From: Planctomycetota bacterium
Lineage (GTDB): Bacteria > Planctomycetota > GCA-002687715 > DRQF01
DNA length: 13,302 nt
Assembly: GCA_024275615.1 (NCBI GenBank)
Contig: JAJRYU010000765.1
Span: 1-13,302, forward strand
Reading direction: 5' to 3'
Under the pieces are notes generated by a model that saw only the letters and a list, made by a program, of their open reading frames with translations, was not told the DNA's origin and ran no database searches. Shown one piece after another: positions 1 to 5,996 of the stretch. Both the position numbers and the translations under genes were made by a program. The stretch's first letter is position 1. Every line of letters starts with the position of its first letter.

Positions 1-4
1 AACG

Positions 5-34
5 GCGGTGCTCTTCCTTGATGAAAAGCACCGC
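5..34 (-). terminator. Hairpin after flgE, possible terminator
   Basis: Read on the minus strand, GCGGTGCT pairs perfectly with AGCACCGC. The stem continues inward through TTTC/GAAG (one G-U pair) to a 6-nt loop, giving about 12 bp. It lies about 55 nt after the flgE stop codon and is followed by CGTT at the window edge. The position fits an operon-end terminator, but the expected U-tract would fall outside the window, so it could also be an intercistronic hairpin. No coding sequence is supportable in bases 1-89. Confidence 0.45.
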
Positions 35-89
35 TTAATCCGCTTTATTCATGAGACTGTCGTCAATAGCGGCCACTGGGATTCAGTGA

Positions 90-2024
90 TTAGAGAATCT
101 GCAGCAGTTCCTGGAACATCTCATCTGCTGTCGTCACGATCCTGGCTGCCCCTTGGAACGATCGTTGCGCTTCGATGAGTCGAACAAACTCCTCCGCAGT
201 GTCAACATTGCTACCTTCAAGAGCACCTGAAACAAGATTCGCCGCGCCAGCGACACCCGCTTGGCCAATAAGAGGCGTGCCAGAGTTGTCGCTGCGCCGA
301 TACAACGTCGACCCTTCTCGGATGAGGCCAGCATCATTGGCAAACTGTGCCACAGCCAACGTATCCAAATCAACAATGGCGCCATTGGAGTAGAATCCTT
401 GAATCACTCCACTTGAGGTCACACCAAGATTCGTCAAGCTTCCGGCCTCGAAACCATTTTGAGAAGTCGCCTGGGCTCCGGATTCCTTGCCAAACTGCGT
501 GAGGCCCTTGAGTCCACCCACAGTACCGAAGTCAAGGTTTATGGATTGAATCGAGGCACCACTGGCCCATGTCACATCGATCTGCGGCAAACTTGAGCCT
601 TGGAAAGCCCCGTTTGAACCAAATGCAATCTGGGTCACTGGCGAACCTGTCAATGCGCCTTCGCCATTAGGGACGCTGAGCGTAAGATTCCACGTGTCGT
701 CATCTTGGCGTTCGAATTGCCCCGATAGGGTGTGAGTGATGCCCAAGGAATCGATCACTGTGATTGAAGTGGCCTTGGTGTCAGGACCGGTACCCTCTTG
801 CGACGGATCAAATGTGTGAGCACTGAACGATGTCGAACCGGTATTCGACGAAGTCAAATCTTGCAGGCTGACAGTGAGAGGCGACACGCCGGTTGTGTTG
901 GATTGAATCTGAACAGCGCCATTGGCGTCAAGATTCACCGTCGTCCCCGGGAATTGAGTTTGAATTGCCGTCACGAGCTCTCCCAAGGTCTCGCCAGAAA
1001 AGCCACTTGCTTGGGGCCCAACAACAAAGCTGGCATTGACGCTGTTGCCTTGAGTGTCGATACCCGTGATCTGAATGATGTCACCGTTGGCATAGTTCGT
1101 GCTATTGGCACTCAAGTCATTGAGCAGTGTCGCGGCGGTCGCTGCAGCCTCAGTTCCATTCGCGGTTGGCGTGGCGCTTAAACCAATGTCCGCCAGCAGA
1201 GTATTGGTTCCTGTTACAGTAATTTTGGAGTCTTTGCCTTGGGTGCTTGAAGTCAGGACCAGGGCGCCTGCGCCGTTAACTGAGGCAGTCACACTTGGGC
1301 TCGATGGGTTCGCAATGAAATAGTTATTGATGTCCGTTGCGACGTCGGTCAATGTCACGCCAGTCAAGGGAATCTGTACAGGTGCCGCTGAGTCCAGGTT
1401 AAGAGTGAGAGTTTCTCCAGCCCCACTTCCTGGTGCGACAACCGTTCCGGTCAAGACCGCAGGCTGCACCTCCAAGTAGGGATTAGATGATTCTTGAATT
1501 TCCGCCAATGGACCTGTCTTGACGGCTGGCAAGTTGCCACCAAAAGTGACGTTGGAGGTTGCTACGGCCGGAGCCACGGATTCAGAATCGATGGATATCG
1601 GTGCCCCAGCGGCGTTCTTGACCAAGAAACCGGTTCTTGAGTCGACGAGGCTGGAATTGCGGTCGATCGTCAAGGAGCCAACACGCGTGTAAAAGTCTTC
1701 GCTGCCGTTGGAAACGACGAAGAACCCCTTGCCTTGAAGCGCGAGGTCAAAAGTCCGACCGGTGTCCAAAAGGGAGCCTTGTTTTTGGATCTGATCGACA
1801 GACGCGACCTGAGTACCAAAACCAAATTGCCGACCGTTAACACCGCCCAGAGATGCGGATGGCCCACTTGGCGCCCGCTGGGAGTCATAAAGGACATCGC
1901 TGAATGTGAGGCGATCGGCCTTAAAACCAGCGGTTTCCGCATTGGTCAAGTTGTTGCCAATGACATCTAGGTAACGTTGATTGACTCTGAGGCCCGTCAA
2001 TCCGATGCGTAGTGCTCGAAACAT
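90..2024 (-). CDS. flgE: Flagellar hook protein FlgE
   Basis: FlgE polymerises into the flagellar hook, the flexible joint outside the cell, and is exported by the flagellar type III apparatus. The 644-residue product begins with the rod/hook N-terminal signature (MFRALRIGLTGLRVNQRYLD, then VIGNNLTNAETAGFKA). It ends with the matching C-terminal helix (GALEGSNVDTAEEFVRLIEA, then AQRSFQGAARIVTTADEM). A FlaE-like middle domain occupies about residues 405-540. Residues about 190-395 are a Thr/Ser/Ala/Gly-rich insertion with two beta-rich segments resembling flagellin hook IN motifs, which makes this protein longer than the roughly 400 residues of enteric FlgE. The ATG at 2024 is chosen because AAGGAG lies 6 nt upstream and the conserved domain starts there; an in-frame extension to 2057 is not supported. 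It is the last visible gene of the fliK-flgD-flgE operon. FlgF/FlgG share the termini, but the insertion and the FlgD neighbour favour FlgE. Confidence 0.93.
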   Translation of the reverse strand: MFRALRIGLTGLRVNQRYLDVIGNNLTNAETAGFKADRLTFSDVLYDSQRAPSGPSASLGGVNGRQFGFGTQVASVDQIQKQGSLLDTGRTFDLALQGKGFFVVSNGSEDFYTRVGSLTIDRNSSLVDSRTGFLVKNAAGAPISIDSESVAPAVATSNVTFGGNLPAVKTGPLAEIQESSNPYLEVQPAVLTGTVVAPGSGAGETLTLNLDSAAPVQIPLTGVTLTDVATDINNYFIANPSSPSVTASVNGAGALVLTSSTQGKDSKITVTGTNTLLADIGLSATPTANGTEAAATAATLLNDLSANSTNYANGDIIQITGIDTQGNSVNASFVVGPQASGFSGETLGELVTAIQTQFPGTTVNLDANGAVQIQSNTTGVSPLTVSLQDLTSSNTGSTSFSAHTFDPSQEGTGPDTKATSITVIDSLGITHTLSGQFERQDDDTWNLTLSVPNGEGALTGSPVTQIAFGSNGAFQGSSLPQIDVTWASGASIQSINLDFGTVGGLKGLTQFGKESGAQATSQNGFEAGSLTNLGVTSSGVIQGFYSNGAIVDLDTLAVAQFANDAGLIREGSTLYRRSDNSGTPLIGQAGVAGAANLVSGALEGSNVDTAEEFVRLIEAQRSFQGAARIVTTADEMFQELLQIL

Positions 2025-2041
2025 CTCTCTCTCCTTGTGCT

Positions 2042-2080
2042 GGTCCATGCGCCGCACTCTCAGAACGGCGAAACATGGCC
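2042..2080 (-). other. Bulged hairpin between flgD and flgE
   Basis: On the minus-strand transcript CCATG pairs with CATGG, and inside it CGCCG pairs with CGGCG, with a 3-nt bulge (UUU) on the 5' side and an 11-nt loop. It fills most of the 62-bp gap between the flgD stop and the flgE Shine-Dalgarno. No U-tract follows, so termination is unlikely. A role in mRNA stability or in tuning flgE translation is inference. Confidence 0.5.
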
Positions 2081-2086
2081 GAAATA

Positions 2087-2602
2087 TCAGACTTGTGTGG
2101 TGTCTTCTTCAGTGGACGAATTCGGTTTCGGATCCGTGCCTGCCGCAGCTGCGGCCGTCAGTGTGCTCGAAGGAGACTGTCCAGTGATGGACGAAATGAG
2201 TCCCAAAGGTATCAACGTACCGTCTTCGGTCTTCAGCTGAAGACCGTTTTCGTTGAATTCCACACCGACGATATCGGCGCCGATCGTCTCATTGTTTTCG
2301 CCAAAATATTCGACGTGTTTGCCAATGAGGCTGCTGGCTTGAGAAAGACTCTGCAGGCCAGTGTTGGCTGCTACAGAATTCGCCAGTTTTTGAATTGCGG
2401 CTGTTTGAGTTTTTGACTCTTCAAGTGCAGAAAAAGAAGCCAACTGGCCAAGGAACTCAGCGTCTTTCACCGGGTCCAATGGGTTTTGATTCCGAAGCTG
2501 GGTCGTGAGCAGATTCAAAAAATCTGTTTGATTCACTTCACTCGAACTCGATTTTGGTACGCCTAATGTCGGGTTGCTGCCGACAAGATTCCCTACTTCC
2601 AT
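2087..2602 (-). CDS. flgD: Flagellar hook capping/assembly protein FlgD
   Basis: FlgD forms the temporary cap on which FlgE subunits assemble. The N-terminal third carries the diagnostic family block TDFLNLLTTQLRNQNPLDP followed by VKDAEFLGQLASFSALEES (residues about 26-63). Residues about 92-140 (SLIGKHVEYFGENNETIGAD, then a strand-rich stretch ending PLGLISSI) match the Tudor-like half of the FlgD C-terminal region. The separate Ig-like FlgD domain appears absent, so at 171 residues this is a short member. The last 25 residues are a low-complexity Ala/Ser/Thr tail. ATG at 2602 is preferred over the in-frame TTG at 2620 because AAGGAG lies 6 nt upstream of it. The fliK stop codon (2613-2615) is embedded in that Shine-Dalgarno, suggesting translational coupling. 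FlgE follows 62 bp downstream. Confidence 0.93.
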   Translation of the reverse strand: MEVGNLVGSNPTLGVPKSSSSEVNQTDFLNLLTTQLRNQNPLDPVKDAEFLGQLASFSALEESKTQTAAIQKLANSVAANTGLQSLSQASSLIGKHVEYFGENNETIGADIVGVEFNENGLQLKTEDGTLIPLGLISSITGQSPSSTLTAAAAAGTDPKPNSSTEEDTTQV

Positions 2603-2612
2603 AGCTCTCTCC

Positions 2613-3971
2613 TTATGCAATGAGGTTGATCAGGCTTTCGCCAGTGTCAACCGTTTCAATCTTTGATTCCGCGCTCTCTTTCGCGTTCATGTCTTGGTCC
2701 GCGCCAAGACCAGGCTGGCCTCGCCGCTGAGAAAATGACTCTCCACGGCCCTCGTCAGTGGCCGCTCGCCAAGAGTCGTTGGCAAGTTGATTGGGGCTCG
2801 ATTTCACATCGAGGGAGTCGACGTGAATTCCAGCGGCCCTCATCGTTTCCTTGAGACTTTCGAGACCTCTGAGCAAAGCTCTCTCGACATCCTCTGATTC
2901 GGCCTCGATCACACCGGTCAATCGACCATTGCGAATGACGAGTTGGATGTTGAGACGGCCAAGTTCTGGAGGGTCGACCATGAAACTGATGCGGCTGATT
3001 CCCGTCTTGACGTTGAGCTTCACCTGCTGAATGAGGTTTTCCGTCGAAATGACTTCCCGCTCGACCGTGCTGGCTTGAGAAACCGATTCCGCCCCTTTGG
3101 TGGTGCTCGTGGATGTCACGTCCAAGTTGAATGAGCTGTTCATTTGCGGCGATTCGTGCTTCGTTTGCGAAGACTGTTGTTGCCCTGGGTCAGGGTTGCC
3201 TTCGTCTTGATGAGAAAACGAACTGGAATCGGGCAATGTTTCACCCTGCCCAGCGGCGGTTTCTCGCTGCCCAACGGCGGTTTCAGGCGCCGAATGAGGG
3301 ATCTCTACCTTGCTCTTTTCGCCTGATTTTTCGGCTTCGCTGGTCAACGTGGTTGACGCTGAAGCGTTGTCTTTGGGCACCACGGGCACCTCTAGCTTCA
3401 CAGGGGAAGAGGAAGTGGATTCTCTTGGGACGGCCTGGGGCTGTTCTGACGAAATTTTTTCCGCCGCGATTTGTTTCGGTTCGGCTTCAGTTTGCACCGG
3501 CGGTCCATTCACAGTCTTGGGCTGTGACTCCGTCGTAGCGGAGTCCTCGGGAAGGCGGCGATTTAGGGTCTCCTCGAAGTTCTCCCCAGTTCCGACGTTG
3601 AGAGGCTTCGGGGCAAGATCCTCGGAGCCGGTGCCCCTTGTCTTAGGAGACGAGATGACCGTGGCTGAGCCTTGGTCATCGAGTTCCTGCTGAGAAAACG
3701 TCTCTTGCAGAAATGAGTCGCCAAAGACCTCTAATGGCTGGTCCACTACGACAAGTGGCTGCCCGACTGCCGCTTGACTGACCAGCTTGCTTTGGCCCAA
3801 CGGGTCAATCTTGTCTTGATCCCGCCTCACACCCTCGGAAATGTCGTCTGGCACCTCGGCTTCGGCCAGGAGATCCCCAAAAGTCTCACCGGCCTCTTGC
3901 TCATCGAGAGCTAGAGGAAGTGCAACAGGCTCTTTGGTTTCTGATTGAGTTGGGCCGAGTACTAATTCCAT
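2613..3971 (-). CDS. fliK: Flagellar hook-length control protein, FliK family
   Basis: FliK is a secreted molecular ruler that ends hook elongation and switches the export gate from hook to filament substrates. The call rests on the C-terminal Flg_hook domain at residues about 312-390, which contains the hallmark PPELGRLNIQLVIRNGRLTG and a following amphipathic segment (SEDVERALLRGLESLKETMR). The first 300 residues are low-complexity and Ser/Glu/Pro/Gln-rich without a recognisable fold, as usual for FliK ruler regions, and include a 7-residue duplication around residues 230-242. The tail after residue 390 is also disordered in character. Length (452) is within the family range. The ATG at 3971 follows a GAGAGAGA purine tract acting as a weak Shine-Dalgarno. 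It is the first gene after the sigma-54 promoter and is followed by flgD and flgE. Confidence 0.85.
   Translation of the reverse strand: MELVLGPTQSETKEPVALPLALDEQEAGETFGDLLAEAEVPDDISEGVRRDQDKIDPLGQSKLVSQAAVGQPLVVVDQPLEVFGDSFLQETFSQQELDDQGSATVISSPKTRGTGSEDLAPKPLNVGTGENFEETLNRRLPEDSATTESQPKTVNGPPVQTEAEPKQIAAEKISSEQPQAVPRESTSSSPVKLEVPVVPKDNASASTTLTSEAEKSGEKSKVEIPHSAPETAVGQRETAAGQGETLPDSSSFSHQDEGNPDPGQQQSSQTKHESPQMNSSFNLDVTSTSTTKGAESVSQASTVEREVISTENLIQQVKLNVKTGISRISFMVDPPELGRLNIQLVIRNGRLTGVIEAESEDVERALLRGLESLKETMRAAGIHVDSLDVKSSPNQLANDSWRAATDEGRGESFSQRRGQPGLGADQDMNAKESAESKIETVDTGESLINLIA
3246..3284 (-). repeat. Two-copy 18-nt in-frame repeat in fliK
   Basis: The plus-strand unit CTGCCCARCGGCGGTTTC occurs at 3246-3263 and 3267-3284, a 21-nt period. 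It encodes a tandem 7-residue repeat (ETAVGQR / ETAAGQG) in the disordered ruler region of FliK. Keeping the reading frame means copy-number change would alter ruler length without a frameshift. Confidence 0.8.
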
Positions 3972-4015
3972 GTCTCTCTCTCGTTGCCACGACGCAAGAT
4001 CGGGCGCTGGGAGAA

Positions 4016-4031
4016 AGCGAAGACCATGCCA
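4016..4031 (-). promoter_or_regulatory. Sigma-54 (RpoN) promoter of the hook operon
   Basis: The minus-strand sequence TGGCATGGTCTTCGCT matches the sigma-54 consensus TGGCAYRN4TTGCW at every defined position except one T-to-C change next to the -12 GC. The GG and GC doublets are 12 nt apart, as required. A start site about 12 nt further on (near 4005) leaves a leader of roughly 34 nt before the fliK ATG. Sigma-54 control of hook genes is established in several flagellated bacteria; here it is a prediction from sequence only. Confidence 0.72.
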
Positions 4032-4077
4032 GAGCTGGTCTAATTCACGGAGCTAAGCATAAAATATTGCTACACAA

Positions 4078-4089
4078 TGGCTTAAGCCA
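4078..4089. promoter_or_regulatory. 12-bp perfect palindrome TGGCTTAAGCCA
   Basis: A perfect palindrome lies about 47-58 bp upstream of the -24 element of the fliK sigma-54 promoter, next to an AT-rich stretch (AAAATATT). It has the form of a dimer binding site, possibly for an enhancer-binding activator. The activator itself is not in this window. Confidence 0.35.
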
Positions 4090-4112
4090 CATCTACCAAG
4101 ATCATGGCCGGC

Positions 4113-4165
4113 AGAAAGAGGCTCAAAGGGAGGTCATCAGGAAAAATGTTCAGGAAGAAAGAGGC
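4113..4165. repeat. Direct repeat AGAAAGAGGC, two copies 43 bp apart
   Basis: Identical 10-mers sit at 4113-4122 and 4156-4165, four helical turns apart, in the infA-fliK gap and about 80-135 bp upstream of the sigma-54 promoter. This is the usual distance for enhancer-type activator sites, but purine-rich repeats can also arise by chance. Confidence 0.3.
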
Positions 4166-4181
4166 GTTGGATGAAAGAATT

Positions 4182-4400
4182 TCATCTGCCGCGATAGACG
4201 ATGCGTCCTTTGGACAAGTCGTAGGGCGACATTTCAATTGTCACCGTATCTCCAGGAAGAATGCGGATAAAGTGTTTTCTCATCCTACCCGAGACATACG
4301 CCAGAATGGAGTGGCCGCTTTCAAGTTCGACACGGAAACGGGCGTTAGGGAGCGCCTCCTTAACCGTTGCCTCAACCGTGATTGCGTCTTCCTTAGCCAT
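4182..4400 (-). CDS. infA: Translation initiation factor IF-1
   Basis: IF-1 binds the A site of the 30S ribosomal subunit and assists IF-2 and IF-3 during initiation. The 72-residue product is an S1/OB-fold protein of exactly the usual length. It shows the family hallmarks MAKEDAITVEATVKEALPNA, then FRVELESGHSILAYVSGRMR, then KHFIRILPGDTVTIEMSPYD, ending DLSKGRIVYRGR. The ATG start is set by the conserved MAKED N-terminus, with AGAGGTCGAG upstream as a modest Shine-Dalgarno. A sigma-70-type promoter candidate lies about 60 bp upstream. It is in the same direction as the fliK operon but separated by 210 bp holding that operon's own promoter, so the two are probably separate transcription units, although no strong terminator is visible between them. 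Confidence 0.97.
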   Translation of the reverse strand: MAKEDAITVEATVKEALPNARFRVELESGHSILAYVSGRMRKHFIRILPGDTVTIEMSPYDLSKGRIVYRGR

Positions 4401-4459
4401 ATACTCGACCTCTGAGAAAAAAGGACATGCCGACGTGTATCCGATCGTCGGCGAAAAAG

Positions 4460-4487
4460 ACTATAACCGATCGAAACCTTGACCCAA
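4460..4487 (-). promoter_or_regulatory. Sigma-70-type promoter candidate for infA
   Basis: The minus strand carries TTGGGT (4487-4482), a 16-bp spacer and TATAGT (4465-4460). A start near 4453 would give a leader of about 50 nt for infA. The region is also the divergent control region of the plus-strand lipoprotein gene, and a TATAAC on the plus strand overlaps the same bases. Confidence 0.4.
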
Positions 4488-4503
4488 GTACGCTGCAATC
4501 AGG

Positions 4504-5187
4504 ATGAAATTGTCCATGGGTTCCCGTCCAAACATGATCGTCGCATTTCTGCTCCTTGCCCTGGGCTTGTCGTGCACAACCACCCCCGAAGTCGAAGAAC
4601 TGCCCACTGATGAAGCTGCGGTTCAAACCATTCCTGCGGAGCCCAGGCGAGCGCCAACTTCAAAGGAAGATGGCGAAGAGATTCCAGTTTCGCGTTTGAA
4701 GATCAAAGGAACACGAGGCGGAAAAATCACCTTCACTGCTCCGGGACGGCCAGAACAAATCGCACAGTCCCTTCTCGATTTCACAGATTCGGCCGACCAC
4801 CGCTCCTGGGTCAAGAAATTCAAAGCACTGCCGGCGAGGGGAAAAATGAGACGCGCCCGCTGGCATTTTGAAGGCAAGGCTGGGATCAATCCCGTCGTTG
4901 AACTCGGCTTTTGGTTGGATGGCGACCAAAAGCGCCAACGAATACGCTATCGCCTCGTGAAGAAGGACTTTGGGTTAGGAGCCTTCTTCGGCGACTACGT
5001 CATCGAGATGAAACCTGAATCGCCAAACCTATCCTCAATCACAGAGCGCACTTTCATCGACAGTGGCACCTGGATCGCCAACGCCAGCTACGAAGAAATC
5101 GAAGAAGGTTTGCGCGAAGATGCCGAGCTGATAACGGCATGGTTGATCGAGAAGTACGGCCAACGCAAAGAAATGCCAAAACCATAG
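4504..5187 (+). CDS. Predicted lipoprotein with SRPBCC/START-like domain
   Basis: The function is unknown. The N-terminus has a lipoprotein-type signal: a short basic region, a hydrophobic core (MIVAFLLLALGL) and a cysteine at residue 24 in the context LGLSC, which fits the permissive lipobox pattern. Acylation would tether the protein to a membrane facing the periplasm. A charged low-complexity linker (residues 25-62) precedes about 155 residues with an SRPBCC-like layout: an opening strand (GKITFTAPGR), a helix pair (EQIAQSLLDFTDSADHRSWV), alternating strands, and a long amphipathic C-terminal helix (residues about 195-218). That fold usually makes a hydrophobic ligand cavity; no ligand can be inferred. 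The start is uncertain: ATG at 4504 lacks a normally spaced Shine-Dalgarno, and ATG at 4516 (AGGA 11 nt upstream) or 4534 would also keep the signal. It is divergent from infA and ends 5 bp from the convergent bpt stop. Confidence 0.7.
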   Translation: MKLSMGSRPNMIVAFLLLALGLSCTTTPEVEELPTDEAAVQTIPAEPRRAPTSKEDGEEIPVSRLKIKGTRGGKITFTAPGRPEQIAQSLLDFTDSADHRSWVKKFKALPARGKMRRARWHFEGKAGINPVVELGFWLDGDQKRQRIRYRLVKKDFGLGAFFGDYVIEMKPESPNLSSITERTFIDSGTWIANASYEEIEEGLREDAELITAWLIEKYGQRKEMPKP

Positions 5188-5192
5188 TGCAT

Positions 5193-5903
5193 TTAGGTGA
5201 GGGGTTCCCATTCGCCATCATTGTTGAGCAGCTCTGCGGGAGCAAACCTCGTCTTGTAGGACATGGCCGGGCAACCGCTCACAACGAATCCCGGATGATA
5301 CCATTGACAGCGCTGGGACTTGGCCCATTCGATCTCAAACATCATGGACGCTATGCCCATCGAACGTCTACCTAGGCTCGGTTCATAGAAAAAATAGAGG
5401 GAGCTAACGATGTTGGGTAACTGGTCGATGAGCCCCACTGCGACAAGCTCACCATCAAGATAGTAGTCCATTTCCATGGCGCGCTTCGAACCGCTAAACA
5501 TGAATTCTCGCACGGCCTCTTCGTCGGCGACCATGGGACCGGAATGTCTTGTCTCAAGATACTCAGCAAGAAGAACACGTTTCTCTTCGGTGTATTCCGG
5601 TGGCGCTACCTTCATGACCAGATCAAGGTTGCGATTCCGAGCTTTCCGCAAGCTTCGACTCGGTTTAAAATGATCGGTATCGAGACGCATAGAACGACAT
5701 TCACGGCAACCTTGACAAACGGGTTGGAAGAACATGCCGCCCATCCGTCGGAATCCGCTATCGAGAAGATGTTCGTGCACCTCAGTCGTTAGGTCGGGGC
5801 CTGGGTCGAGAACAAAGTTTTCCCAAATCTGCCCATCAAGATAGGGACACGATTCAGGCGGCGAGAGACTACCTCGCCAATTGGCTAACTCTTCGGAATT
5901 CAC
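5193..5903 (-). CDS. bpt: Bacterial aminoacyl-tRNA-protein transferase, Bpt/ATE family
   Basis: This family moves an amino acid from tRNA to acidic N-termini of proteins. Characterised bacterial Bpt uses Leu-tRNA and creates N-degrons for ClpS/ClpAP; eukaryotic ATE1 uses Arg-tRNA. The 236 residues contain both ATE domains. The N-terminal part has CPYL (19-22) and the cysteine cluster C63-x2-C66-x2-C69 (VCQGCRECRSMRL). The C-terminal part has EMDYYLDGELVAVGLIDQLP (144-163), SSLYFFYEPSLGRRSMGIAS and the terminal YHPGFVVSGCPAMSYKTRFA block. Length matches Bpt. The start is a GTG at 5903 with GGAGG about 7-11 nt upstream. It lies 89 bp after pduO in the same direction. Substrate preference (Leu or Arg) cannot be read from sequence. 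The cysteines are of interest because eukaryotic ATE1 has been reported to bind an iron-sulfur cluster. Confidence 0.88.
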   Translation of the reverse strand: MNSEELANWRGSLSPPESCPYLDGQIWENFVLDPGPDLTTEVHEHLLDSGFRRMGGMFFQPVCQGCRECRSMRLDTDHFKPSRSLRKARNRNLDLVMKVAPPEYTEEKRVLLAEYLETRHSGPMVADEEAVREFMFSGSKRAMEMDYYLDGELVAVGLIDQLPNIVSSLYFFYEPSLGRRSMGIASMMFEIEWAKSQRCQWYHPGFVVSGCPAMSYKTRFAPAELLNNDGEWEPLT

Positions 5904-5921
5904 CGCCCCCTCCTCCCTTCG

Positions 5922-5942
5922 TGAGTCTTTTGTGAGGACTCA
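5922..5942. other. 6-bp inverted repeat upstream of bpt
   Basis: TGAGTC and GACTCA flank a 9-nt spacer, 19 nt upstream of the bpt GTG start. It could be a weak leader hairpin or an operator half-site pair. It is short enough to be chance. Confidence 0.25.
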
Positions 5943-5982
5943 ATAACCGCGCCTTGCAGGCAATCGATGAGCGACGGCACGA

Positions 5983-5996
5983 ATAGCGTCCGCTAT
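5983..5996. other. Inverted repeat ATAGCG-TC-CGCTAT over the pduO stop
   Basis: A perfect 6-bp inverted repeat with a 2-nt centre covers the pduO TAG codon. As RNA it could form only a 5-bp stem with a 4-nt loop, and no U-tract follows on the minus strand, so it is not called a terminator. Confidence 0.3.

Noticed and set aside
798..1181. 127-residue plus-strand ORF inside flgE
   Set aside because: It is antisense to clearly coding FlgE, has no Shine-Dalgarno and shows no recognisable domain.
3131..3538. 135-residue plus-strand ORF inside fliK
   Set aside because: It lies opposite the low-complexity region of FliK, whose codon bias leaves antisense frames open; composition is Arg/Phe/Ser-rich without a motif.
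4439..4474. Two copies of CCGATCG in the infA/lipoprotein divergent region
   Set aside because: CGATCG is a self-palindromic 6-mer and two copies in 36 bp could easily be chance; no further symmetry supports an operator.
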